Under the pieces are notes generated by a model, which was given only the letters and a program-made list of their open reading frames with translations, was not told the origin of the DNA and searched no databases. Below are positions 1 through 6,108 of a DNA stretch of 8,709 nucleotides, one piece after another. This DNA comes from Pirellulales bacterium (GTDB taxonomy: Bacteria > Planctomycetota > Planctomycetia > Pirellulales > Thermoguttaceae). Every line of letters starts with the position of its first letter. Position 1 is the first letter of the stretch. The DNA lies in NCBI GenBank assembly GCA_030642635.1, contig DAOWNK010000128.1:1-8709 (forward strand). The letters are read 5' to 3'. The translations under genes were made by a program, and so were the position numbers.

Positions 1-10
1 CTTCGCACTT

Positions 11-37
11 AAAAACGGAAGAGCCCTACATTCCTCC
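11..37 (-). terminator. Weak putative terminator after the large secreted protein gene
   Basis: Read on the minus strand, about 30 bases after the TAA of the secreted-protein gene, a 6-bp stem (GGAGGA pairing with TCTTCC, one G-U pair) with a 9-nt loop is followed by G and then T5. This has the layout of a small intrinsic terminator at the end of the minus-strand operon. The stem is short, so the call is tentative. A second small perfect hairpin (ATGGT, 4-nt loop, ACCAT; 46-59) lies between it and the stop codon but has no T-tract on the minus strand. Confidence 0.35.
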
Positions 38-65
38 ATACTTTTATGGTACAGACCATTACTCG

Positions 66-2417
66 TTACTTACAAGCGGGCACGATACCTTCGGCCATCC
101 GGCCGACCTGCCGCCAGTACCAGAGGGAGTATATGCCGACGCCGCCGTAGCTGAGGGTTTCAGCATATTCCATGTTGCGGTGGTAGTGGCCGGGAAGTGG
201 CTGCACTATGCCGCACATGAATCCGTCAGGCTCCAGTGACCATGTCAGCCGGGTGACGAACAGATATGCCGCGGCGTCGGCACAAAACTGGTCGCCGAGG
301 TGCTTGGCGACAATCACGCGTGCTTCCTCCTGTACCAGGTCGAACATCCCGCCGTAAGACCTGCCCGGCATGTGCCCACCGACAAAGCGTGGCAACTTCC
401 ACCCCGAGGCCGGCATGGAAAACCCTTCCGGCCGATCGATGTAGAAGTCGCAGACCCAAATTCCGGCATGTGCGGAAGTCGCCGCCCGGCCGGCCATCCG
501 CTCTTCATCGCCAAGCAGGTATTTCGTCAGTGTGACAGCAGTAGCGCTGCCCCAGGATTGCGGGTCGTTCGGTGTGTCCTCGTCGCCGCCGACGGAACTG
601 GAAGTCATAGGTTCCTTGCCGGTCAGTTTTGGCATCGAACTGAGATGGTCGCTCACTAACGCTCGAACGTTTGCCGCCTTTTGCTGGTCGACTTTTTCAA
701 GTAACTCCGAAAGGCGCCAAAATGCGTAGTGCGGGTTGTTCACAAACCCGTTGCCGCCTTTGTAGCGGGGATTCTCATAATTGTACCGCGACGACCATTG
801 ACCGCCCGGCCCTTGCACGGCGCGAAGTCCCATCGCTACCTGGTAGGCCAGGTCCAATGCCTCGGCCGCCTCCTTCGGCCGGTTGAGGTGGACGAAGGCC
901 GTGTGGCAGGCCAGCAGACCGCGGATCATGATGCCGAAGTCGGACGGCCGCGGCCAACCGGCGGCTCTCTCGGGTATCGTACCATCGGGGCTGAAGATGG
1001 GCGCGATGAAACGGCCCTCGCCGAGTTTCTTAGACCTCAGTACGTAGGTGCGACAGGCCTGGAATGCCGCCTCGGCATACTTCGGATCACCGGTGGCAAG
1101 CGTGGCCGCCGCCAGGCTCATCACCACACGCGGCATATAGGTGCTGACTGCGATGAAGCCGTACCACAGCCGGGGTGTGAAGTCGCGGTTGATCACTTGC
1201 GGGATCATTCCCTCCTGGGCGGGCCATTTCTTGTCCGTTTTTCCTTGCACTCGCAATAGGGCGTCGGCTATGAGCATCGTGGCCTTGTGGAAATCACCCA
1301 CGGCATGGACCGCCCGTTGGCTTTGCGCATTACCCAGGCGCGCCACCAGTTCGCGGCGTCCGACGCCAGGCACGATCTTACCTTCCCAAGCATTATCGCC
1401 GCACGGCTTCAGCGCGACTGCTTTGCCGTCCAACTCGAGTGTGGGCGTCCCTTCGTCTGCCGTGAGCACACGGAGTTTTGTCTCGACTCCCTCTTGAATC
1501 AACGGACAAACGGAGATCGCCACCGGATTGGGAAGCAGTTCGACGGAGACTTTGGCGATCTTGCCCGGCGCAGCGGCACGAAAGATCAACGAGCGGGCAC
1601 CCTTCAGGTACTTATTAAGTTTAACGGCCTGGTAGCGAACCACTCCGCCGTCGGCCGTGATTCGCAACCGTGGCATCCGTCCTTTCGAGTCGCGCAGTTC
1701 GATGCTCGCACGGCCTTCGACCCACGGGCCGTCGAATACGTCAGGCTCCGGCACGTAGTCTATCGGCTTCTCTTCGCCGCCAACCACCACGCGGTCGTAG
1801 AGCGGATATAGAGTCCCCTCGACTCCGGTCTCGCCGGCGGCAATATTATCATCGGTTACATGGACATTAAACCGCAGACTTGTCCCATCGGTGCGGACCG
1901 ACCAGTCGCACGAAGCGACCGGCTTGTTGCCGCGTTGCTTTGCGGTGGCCCCGCGTGGGTAGAGGGCCACGCCTCGCAACTCGGCCACGGCACGACCGAC
2001 ATCGACCTTGATGTTCGATGCACGATCGTCCGTGTGGCTGTGATAGCGGAACGGATAGAGCAACTCTTTATCGTCACCTTCGGCGACATGGTACACGTGC
2101 AGGCCTTCGAGCCAGTAACTTTCCGGGTACAAGACGTGGTACGTCAGGTTCTGAAGCGTGCCGAACTGTCCGTAGGCAAACATCTGTAGCACCCGGTTCT
2201 TGCGAAAGTCCACCAAGGCACACACGCCGTCGCCGGCCAGCGTTGCATAGACGTTCTCCAGCCGCTCGGTTTTCAGGTACTGCGACAGGTCGTTTGTGGG
2301 AAATGACAGACTTACGGCTTTGCTCGGCGGCGATGTCTTGTTCTCAGCGAGAACCGTCCCTCCGATTAAAGAAATCGACAGGCAGACAATGAATCGACAT
2401 AAGGATGAATGTAGCAT
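66..2417 (-). CDS. Large secreted protein of unknown family, possible alpha/alpha-toroid C-terminal half
   Basis: This encodes a 783-residue protein of no family I recognise. The ATG at 2417 is chosen because GGAG lies 7 nt upstream and because it starts a clear Sec signal peptide: hydrophobic residues 8-23, probable cleavage after VLA at residue 24. A reading-frame extension upstream would run into the preceding gene and lacks these signals. Residues about 35-375 look beta-rich (short alternating strands, many Gly, Asp and Val), suggesting one or more beta-sandwich domains. Residues about 380-783 are helix-rich, with spaced aromatic and helical segments (for example WYGF at 418-421, a helix near 493-510, and a final YSLWYW near 763-768). 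That pattern resembles alpha/alpha-toroid carbohydrate-active proteins such as some lyases, epimerases and glycoside hydrolases, but the fold is my inference and no catalytic motif was identified. The gene follows the URO-D-like gene by 28 bp, so both probably share one transcript. The product is probably periplasmic or extracellular. Confidence 0.85.
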   Translation of the reverse strand: MLHSSLCRFIVCLSISLIGGTVLAENKTSPPSKAVSLSFPTNDLSQYLKTERLENVYATLAGDGVCALVDFRKNRVLQMFAYGQFGTLQNLTYHVLYPESYWLEGLHVYHVAEGDDKELLYPFRYHSHTDDRASNIKVDVGRAVAELRGVALYPRGATAKQRGNKPVASCDWSVRTDGTSLRFNVHVTDDNIAAGETGVEGTLYPLYDRVVVGGEEKPIDYVPEPDVFDGPWVEGRASIELRDSKGRMPRLRITADGGVVRYQAVKLNKYLKGARSLIFRAAAPGKIAKVSVELLPNPVAISVCPLIQEGVETKLRVLTADEGTPTLELDGKAVALKPCGDNAWEGKIVPGVGRRELVARLGNAQSQRAVHAVGDFHKATMLIADALLRVQGKTDKKWPAQEGMIPQVINRDFTPRLWYGFIAVSTYMPRVVMSLAAATLATGDPKYAEAAFQACRTYVLRSKKLGEGRFIAPIFSPDGTIPERAAGWPRPSDFGIMIRGLLACHTAFVHLNRPKEAAEALDLAYQVAMGLRAVQGPGGQWSSRYNYENPRYKGGNGFVNNPHYAFWRLSELLEKVDQQKAANVRALVSDHLSSMPKLTGKEPMTSSSVGGDEDTPNDPQSWGSATAVTLTKYLLGDEERMAGRAATSAHAGIWVCDFYIDRPEGFSMPASGWKLPRFVGGHMPGRSYGGMFDLVQEEARVIVAKHLGDQFCADAAAYLFVTRLTWSLEPDGFMCGIVQPLPGHYHRNMEYAETLSYGGVGIYSLWYWRQVGRMAEGIVPACK

Positions 2418-2445
2418 GTTTTTTCTCCGGAGAGGGCAAAAAGTG

Positions 2446-3492
2446 TTAGAGGTGGTAAACACCGTATTCGCGAATCGTGTCGAACATGGCCAGCACATTC
2501 TTCAGCGGTGTTTCTTCAAGGATGTAATCGTGACTGGCTCCCCCAACGTAGCCACCACCAGGCATCATGATTTCGAGCAACTCGCGGGTTTTTTCTCGAA
2601 CGAGTTTGGGTAAGCCCTTGATAAGCACGTGGTGCGAATCGATGGCGCCGTTTAGCAAAAGTTTATCACCAAACTCCGCCTTGATCGTTCTGGGGTCCAT
2701 GCCATGACAGTTTGGCTGAAGCGCATGCAGACCGGCAAGATTCACCCCGATCAGCGCAGGAATCAACGGGGCAAAACCACCACAGCAGTGCAGCATAACC
2801 TGCAGGCCGTAGGAGTGCCCAAGATCGATAAGCCTCTGAAGATGTGGCAGCAGGAATCGACGGAAGAGGTCTTCGCCCAGCAGCGGGCCCGTCTGGCTCC
2901 CCAGATCGTTGCCGATGAAGAAAATGTCGATCACGTCGGCCGCGGCGTCGAAGATACGTTGGTTCGTGCACATGTAATAGTCTACTATGTGCTGAAGCAA
3001 GGCATCGACCAATTCAGGCTCGTCGTACATCTTCAGAAATAGATTCTCCATGCCGAGCAAATCGATGAGGTCGTGCCAGAACGGCGACCAGTCGCCGCTG
3101 AGTATCGCATATTGCCCCCCGTATTGCTCGGCCTGACCACGGATACGCGAGTGATCCATCCATGCGGGATCCGGCCACGGATAGTCGTGCACTTGTCTGA
3201 GCGTCGCGTTGGCAAGTGGATGGCTGGTCGGCTGCCCGAAACCTAATCCGCGGCGTTCAATGCCGAACGGTGTACGAAGCGTGGTCCCCGGAGACAGCGG
3301 GAACTCCGGACCAGCATAGCAAGCGCGAATCCACCGAAAGTCGTCGCCAAATCGTGCTCGCAGCCCTTCGTCGTCCAGCCCCAACTCACGTTTTGCCTTT
3401 TCCCAAAAACCGACGGACGCACCGCACCAAGCCGGTACCCGATCTCCCTCAACGTGGTCAAAGGCGGACAATACCCGTTCTTTTGAATTCAT
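2446..3492 (-). CDS. URO-D superfamily protein, corrinoid-methyltransferase-like
   Basis: This 348-residue protein has the full length of the uroporphyrinogen decarboxylase superfamily (TIM barrel). It resembles the MtaA/CmuA-like methyltransferase branch rather than heme-pathway HemE, because the N-terminal HemE substrate-binding signature (RQAGRY) is absent. Visible family landmarks are the MNSKERVLSAF start, GNDLGSQTGPL near 194-204, the HxC metal-type motif H235-C236-C237 in LHCCGG, QPNCHGMDP near 259-267, NGAID near 281-285, and the C-terminal GGASHDY near 317-323. In MtaA-type enzymes zinc is bound by HxC plus a distal Cys. Here the distal position is Ser320, so metal binding may differ or use Cys262. 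The start is uncertain: ATG at 3492 is used here, but an in-frame TTG at 3498 has AGGG at better spacing (7 nt). No corrinoid-binding protein is encoded in the window. Likely cytoplasmic; methyl transfer is inferred from family and the substrate is unknown. Confidence 0.88.
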   Translation of the reverse strand: MNSKERVLSAFDHVEGDRVPAWCGASVGFWEKAKRELGLDDEGLRARFGDDFRWIRACYAGPEFPLSPGTTLRTPFGIERRGLGFGQPTSHPLANATLRQVHDYPWPDPAWMDHSRIRGQAEQYGGQYAILSGDWSPFWHDLIDLLGMENLFLKMYDEPELVDALLQHIVDYYMCTNQRIFDAAADVIDIFFIGNDLGSQTGPLLGEDLFRRFLLPHLQRLIDLGHSYGLQVMLHCCGGFAPLIPALIGVNLAGLHALQPNCHGMDPRTIKAEFGDKLLLNGAIDSHHVLIKGLPKLVREKTRELLEIMMPGGGYVGGASHDYILEETPLKNVLAMFDTIREYGVYHL

Positions 3493-3590
3493 TTGCAATT
3501 ACAAACCCTAGGTACGCTTTGCAGCCGGACGGAAGGCTGAGACTGGTTATCTGCATCTTCACCCAGTAACCCGCACCGTTCTTCTACGAT
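3493..3590 (-). other. 98-bp gap between the DUF1559 and URO-D-like genes
   Basis: I see no convincing promoter and no T-tailed terminator here. Two small overlapping inverted repeats occur on the minus strand (GGTTA with TAACC, and ACTGG with CCAGT, around 3542-3570), as well as a 5-bp stem CAGCC/GGCTG at 3522-3539. These may be RNA structure in a leader or intercistronic region. Whether the two genes share a transcript is left open. Confidence 0.3.
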
Positions 3591-4601
3591 TCAAAAGTCT
3601 TCGGCGCTGACCACTTGGCCGTCTTTGCGGTTGCCGAGGCAGGAATGGGTAAGCGGGTCGATCGAGTAGCTGATCGTGCGGACGCTGCCGTCGCAGAACA
3701 CGAAGTTGCAGCCGCCGGCGTGTGCACTGCCGAACCGCAATTGCTGAGACACACCGCGCCGATCCGGCTTGGGCGTGCGGCCCACGTTGTTGTCCGGATC
3801 GTAGTAGTCACACCAGCGATGGGTGTCCTCGCCGAAGCCCTCGTACAGCCCGTGATCGTCGCCGCTGTCCATGCCGACGGCATACTGATCGGCCATGACG
3901 TACTTTTCTCCCAGCATGTATGTGCTCGTGGTCCCGTCGCAGATCATGGCGATGGTAACTTTGCTGCGACAATAGGAGATACCGTTGTGATCCAGGCAGT
4001 TGCCCGAGTTCCAATTGCAGGTCTGCGCGGCCGTCATATCGCTTGGCCCGCCGTAATAACCAAACATTTCGCCGCCGCAGTTGGCGGCGTAGTCGATTGC
4101 GGCTGCCTCGGATATCTCCCGACTGTTGCGGTGGGGGTTATCGTGTATCCATTGCTTCGGTCGCGGGAAAACATCCGGACGCCGCCGGCTGGGGCAAATA
4201 AATACGCTCAGCGGTGTTTGCTCGCGCGTCACCGCACCGTCTCTTTGCGTATCGGTGATCACATCCGGCTGGCCGTCGCGACCGAAATCATGGATTGTCT
4301 GTTGCTCCATATACGGCAGGATGCTGTAACTCCACCCCCCGGGCTGTTCCATGCCGCTGCCCCGGTCCGGGTCGCCGGTCCAAGAATATCCCCAACCGCC
4401 GGACGGGAAAAAACCGTGCGACTCGTGGTGCATGTGCATGGCCAAGCCGAGTTGTTTACGCTTGTTCTGGCACTGCATCCGACGTGCCGCCTCGCGCGCC
4501 GCCTGCCCCGCCGGCAGCAACCGCCCGATCAGGATGCCGATGATTGCGATTACGACCAAAAGCTCGACGAGTGTGAAGCCAACTTTTCTTTGTGAGTGCA
4601 T
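3591..4601 (-). CDS. DUF1559 protein with type IV pilin-like N-terminus
   Basis: This 336-residue protein belongs to the DUF1559 (SBP_bac_10) family typical of planctomycetes. The N-terminus carries a prepilin-type leader of 8 residues ending in Gly8, followed by Phe9 (the N-methylation position), the conserved Glu13 at +5, and a hydrophobic helix to about residue 30. The segment LLPAGQAAREAARRMQCQN follows directly, as is usual in the family. Near the C-terminus FGSAH294-X9-D304G305 gives the H-X9-DG motif. The ATG at 4601 is preferred over an in-frame TTG at 4619 because GGTGG sits 8 nt before it and because it gives a normal leader. The product would be processed by a prepilin peptidase and displayed through a type II secretion or pseudopilus-like route. 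The biochemical role of the family is not established. A repeat hairpin lies just upstream, separating it from the PEP-CTERM gene. Confidence 0.93.
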   Translation of the reverse strand: MHSQRKVGFTLVELLVVIAIIGILIGRLLPAGQAAREAARRMQCQNKRKQLGLAMHMHHESHGFFPSGGWGYSWTGDPDRGSGMEQPGGWSYSILPYMEQQTIHDFGRDGQPDVITDTQRDGAVTREQTPLSVFICPSRRRPDVFPRPKQWIHDNPHRNSREISEAAAIDYAANCGGEMFGYYGGPSDMTAAQTCNWNSGNCLDHNGISYCRSKVTIAMICDGTTSTYMLGEKYVMADQYAVGMDSGDDHGLYEGFGEDTHRWCDYYDPDNNVGRTPKPDRRGVSQQLRFGSAHAGGCNFVFCDGSVRTISYSIDPLTHSCLGNRKDGQVVSAEDF

Positions 4602-4609
4602 ACACACTA

Positions 4610-4616
4610 CCACCTT
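4610..4616 (-). promoter_or_regulatory. Ribosome binding site deciding the DUF1559 start
   Basis: AAGGTGG on the minus strand is followed by 8 nt and the ATG at 4601. It lies directly against the T-tract of the upstream hairpin, so the hairpin and the RBS are close enough to influence each other. Confidence 0.55.
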
Positions 4617-4619
4617 CAA

Positions 4620-4666
4620 AAGCCCACGGGTTGCAACTCCGTGGGCTTATGTTGCAACCCGTGGGC
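4620..4666 (-). terminator. Repeat-built hairpin, putative intrinsic terminator or attenuator
   Basis: On the minus strand the order is GCCCACGG, GTTGCAAC, ATAA, GCCCACGG, A, GTTGCAAC, CCGTGGGC, then TTTT. This creates two competing hairpins that share the same 3' arm. One is a perfect 16-bp stem (4651-4666 with 4622-4637, 13-nt loop). The other is a 10-bp stem (4639-4648 with 4620-4629, 9-nt loop). Both end in TTTT, as expected of an intrinsic terminator. It lies 22 bp after the PEP-CTERM stop codon and just before the DUF1559 ribosome binding site, so it probably limits read-through from the first gene to the second. Confidence 0.65.
4622..4666. repeat. Palindromic repeat unit built from GCCCACGG and GTTGCAAC
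   Basis: The octamer CCGTGGGC (or its complement GCCCACGG) occurs three times (4622-4629, 4639-4646, 4659-4666) and the self-complementary octamer GTTGCAAC twice (4630-4637, 4651-4658). Together they form both a 20-21-nt direct repeat and a 16-bp perfect inverted repeat. The modular design is typical of a dispersed REP-like element, but copies elsewhere in the genome cannot be seen from this window. Confidence 0.7.
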
Positions 4667-4688
4667 GGACTTATTACACAACCGTTTC

Positions 4689-5453
4689 CTACTTCCGCCG
4701 TCGCCACACAAGCAGCCCCAGCAGGCCCGTCAACAACAGCACGATCGTCGACGGCTCCGGAATGACACTGATCTTGACGTCGTCAAGGTAAGAGACATGG
4801 CCGCCCACGTGTATCGAATTGCAGAAAAGGATGTGATCTACGTTATTGTCGAGGGTACTGGTTGTCGAGATTGTCTTGGTGTTGACGCCCTTAGTAACGG
4901 TGAAACTTACGTTGGTGCCGTCGTCAACCACGGTGAGTTCAACGGTATCGCCGCTGGCGATAGTAAATCCCAAGTCAGTCGAGGCAACGAGTGTCGTCTT
5001 ACCGTTGGTGCCGTCGTAGTTGCTATACTCGAGGATTCTTATCTTGTTGTGGTATCCTTCGAGATCGCAAAGAATACCGTTTTGGGGTTGACGGTAGACT
5101 CCTATGGGGATCCCGTCGCTACGAGTGGCGAACGAGAACCCGGCATAAATTCCAGTTCCGCTCCCCATGGTCCAGTCACCTTTGACCGTGATGCCCGGCG
5201 AAGGATAATCGTTCGGGTCGAACTCGGACTTGGTATACAGGTAGCCGCGTTCGGTAAACTGCATCCGGTTGCCGGTTTCGTCGACGTCGGCAGCACCCGT
5301 CTCCTCGGTCAGCCACTTATTCGTGTCGATCGAGTCGTCGTTGAAATCATCCTCCAGTAGGATAATTTCCGCCTGTGCCGGCAAAGCAAGGCCCAGCGCC
5401 AGAATGCCAACCATCGCAATCGCGAATACCAAACTTTGTGTCATCTTCATCAT
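4689..5453 (-). CDS. PEP-CTERM sorting domain protein, probable concanavalin A-like fold
   Basis: This 254-residue exported protein has a Sec signal peptide (hydrophobic core about residues 8-24, cleavage after AQA at 28) and a canonical PEP-CTERM tail: VIPEP at 230-234, a hydrophobic helix, and a final WRRRK. Such tails direct processing and surface or matrix sorting by exosortase/archaeosortase-type enzymes; none is encoded in this window. The middle begins with LLEDDFNDDSID and continues as alternating strands with many Gly, Asp and Thr, resembling concanavalin A/laminin-G-like carbohydrate-binding sandwiches; this fold is an inference. The ATG at 5453 is chosen because GGAGG lies 9 nt upstream and the signal peptide starts there; ATGs at 5450 and 5444 are alternatives. 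It is the first gene of the leftward set, with its own consensus-like promoter about 160 bp upstream, and ends at TAG just before a hairpin. Confidence 0.92.
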   Translation of the reverse strand: MMKMTQSLVFAIAMVGILALGLALPAQAEIILLEDDFNDDSIDTNKWLTEETGAADVDETGNRMQFTERGYLYTKSEFDPNDYPSPGITVKGDWTMGSGTGIYAGFSFATRSDGIPIGVYRQPQNGILCDLEGYHNKIRILEYSNYDGTNGKTTLVASTDLGFTIASGDTVELTVVDDGTNVSFTVTKGVNTKTISTTSTLDNNVDHILFCNSIHVGGHVSYLDDVKISVIPEPSTIVLLLTGLLGLLVWRRRK

Positions 5454-5462
5454 CACTTGGTT

Positions 5463-5467
5463 CCTCC
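5463..5467 (-). promoter_or_regulatory. Ribosome binding site of the PEP-CTERM gene
   Basis: GGAGG on the minus strand, 9 nt before the ATG at 5453, decides the start among three nearby in-frame ATG codons and rejects the upstream extension of the frame. Confidence 0.7.
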
Positions 5468-5610
5468 ATAGAAAATAGGTTGAAAAGCAAAAACACAAAA
5501 ACATCTAAACGCTACGCTTTGGTTTTGCAGTGGTGTAGTGTAGTATTTTCCTCCTTTCCTTCGTTTGTCAGCAATGGCTGATTACTGCTCCACCAACACG
5601 TACTAATTCT

Positions 5611-5639
5611 ATTATTTCCAGCCGCATCGGCATTGTCAA
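5611..5639 (-). promoter_or_regulatory. Sigma-70-like promoter for the PEP-CTERM gene
   Basis: On the minus strand a perfect -35 hexamer TTGACA (5639-5634) is followed by a 17-nt spacer and AATAAT (5616-5611), five of six matches to the -10 consensus. Transcription would start near 5604 and leave a 5' leader of about 150 nt before the ATG at 5453. This is the best promoter match I saw in the window. Confidence 0.7.
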
Positions 5640-5713
5640 GGAAAATTTTGTGCCAATCTGATGTAGATTTTGTCTCACCGGCAACCGCCGTGCAGCCTTG
5701 GCTCAAGCTCAGA

Positions 5714-5745
5714 AAACACGTAAATTCCCGTAGTTTTTCGTGTTT
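5714..5745. promoter_or_regulatory. Candidate operator: inverted repeat AAACACG / CGTGTTT
   Basis: A perfect 7-bp inverted repeat, AAACACG (5714-5720) and CGTGTTT (5739-5745), is separated by 18 nt, so its half-sites are about 25 bp apart centre to centre. It sits between the two divergent promoters, where a regulator could act on both. Assignment to the neighbouring AraC-type regulator is inference only. Confidence 0.3.
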
Positions 5746-5829
5746 GAAGCCGATTACGCCGCTTCGCTGCGACATGGACCGTTGCGTTGTTTTCCATAGG
5801 CATATCGCGTTGGACTCGCTCGACGTTCG

Positions 5830-5858
5830 TTGCCGGTGCAGCGGCATTTATCTATACT
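5830..5858 (+). promoter_or_regulatory. Promoter candidate for the regulator gene
   Basis: TTGCCG (5830-5835, four of six -35 matches), a 17-nt spacer and TATACT (5853-5858, five of six -10 matches) lie ahead of the rightward regulator. A start near 5865 would leave a leader of about 35-50 nt, depending on whether translation begins at GTG 5899 or ATG 5917. Confidence 0.5.
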
Positions 5859-5916
5859 TTACTTCGCACCGAGCAAATAACTAGAAGAATCGCAACCGGT
5901 GATCACGGCTTTACAG

Positions 5917-6108
5917 ATGGGTAAAACAACTCAGCGCAATCGAACGTTCCACGTGGCGGTGTTCGTGGATATCACACGCGGCTACCGCCGGGAGTTGCTG
6001 GCGGGGGTGGCCGATTATGTCGAGACGCACGGGCCGTAGTCGCTGTTCATCGAGCCGCATGCCAGCGATCTGGACCCGGTCTGGCTGCGTCGCTGGCAGG
6101 GCGACGGT
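5917..6108 (+). pseudogene. 5' part of the XylR-like regulator gene, interrupted by in-frame TAG
   Basis: From ATG 5917 the frame reads as the expected beginning of a XylR-type regulator: basic leader, VAVFVDITRGYRRELLAGV, ADYVETHGP. It then meets TAG at 6037-6039 (codon 41) and continues as SLFIEPHASDLDPVWLRRW straight into the intact downstream frame. Family members usually have Trp at this spot (HGPW), so one TGG-to-TAG change explains it. No frameshift is visible. With this part the protein would be 393 residues, normal for the family. GTG at 5899 is an alternative in-frame start with a weak AGAAGAA upstream. It may be a true nonsense mutation or a sequencing or assembly error. Confidence 0.8.

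Larger units (their letters stand above)
5454..5916. other. Divergent intergenic regulatory region without a supported gene
   Basis: This AT-richer stretch separates the leftward PEP-CTERM gene from the rightward regulator gene. It holds a promoter candidate on each strand (5611-5639 minus; 5830-5858 plus), about 190 bp apart, and between them a 7-bp inverted repeat that could be an operator. The minus-strand leader of about 150 nt contains an orphan Shine-Dalgarno-like purine tract (5546-5563). Short reading frames cross the region on both strands, but they resemble no protein and overlap the promoters. Confidence 0.6.

Noticed and set aside
2446..3492. Heme-pathway uroporphyrinogen decarboxylase (HemE)
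   Set aside because: The N-terminal substrate-binding signature of HemE is missing, while HxC and GGASHDY-type motifs place it in the methyltransferase-like branch.
3615..4595. Long plus-strand reading frame of 326 codons
   Set aside because: It lies antisense to the DUF1559 gene, which has a prepilin leader, H-X9-DG motif and ribosome binding site. The plus-strand translation is rich in Val, Ala and Arg and shows no family features.
4622..4666. CRISPR-like repeat
   Set aside because: Only two copies of a 16-17-nt unit with a 4-nt spacer are present, arranged as a hairpin with a T-tract; there are no spacers of CRISPR size and no cas genes.
5512..5847. Minus-strand reading frame of 111 codons in the divergent region
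   Set aside because: The best promoter of the window lies inside it, the translation resembles nothing, and it has no convincing ribosome binding site.
5633..5884. Plus-strand reading frame of 83 codons ahead of the regulator
   Set aside because: It overlaps the regulator promoter candidate, has no recognisable domain and is rich in Arg, Cys and Ser in a manner typical of random frames.
6037..6039. UAG read as pyrrolysine or reassigned in this organism
   Set aside because: The site is a Trp position in the family, not a methylamine methyltransferase active site. The PEP-CTERM gene uses TAG as a plausible true stop right before a terminator-like hairpin, so general reassignment is unlikely.
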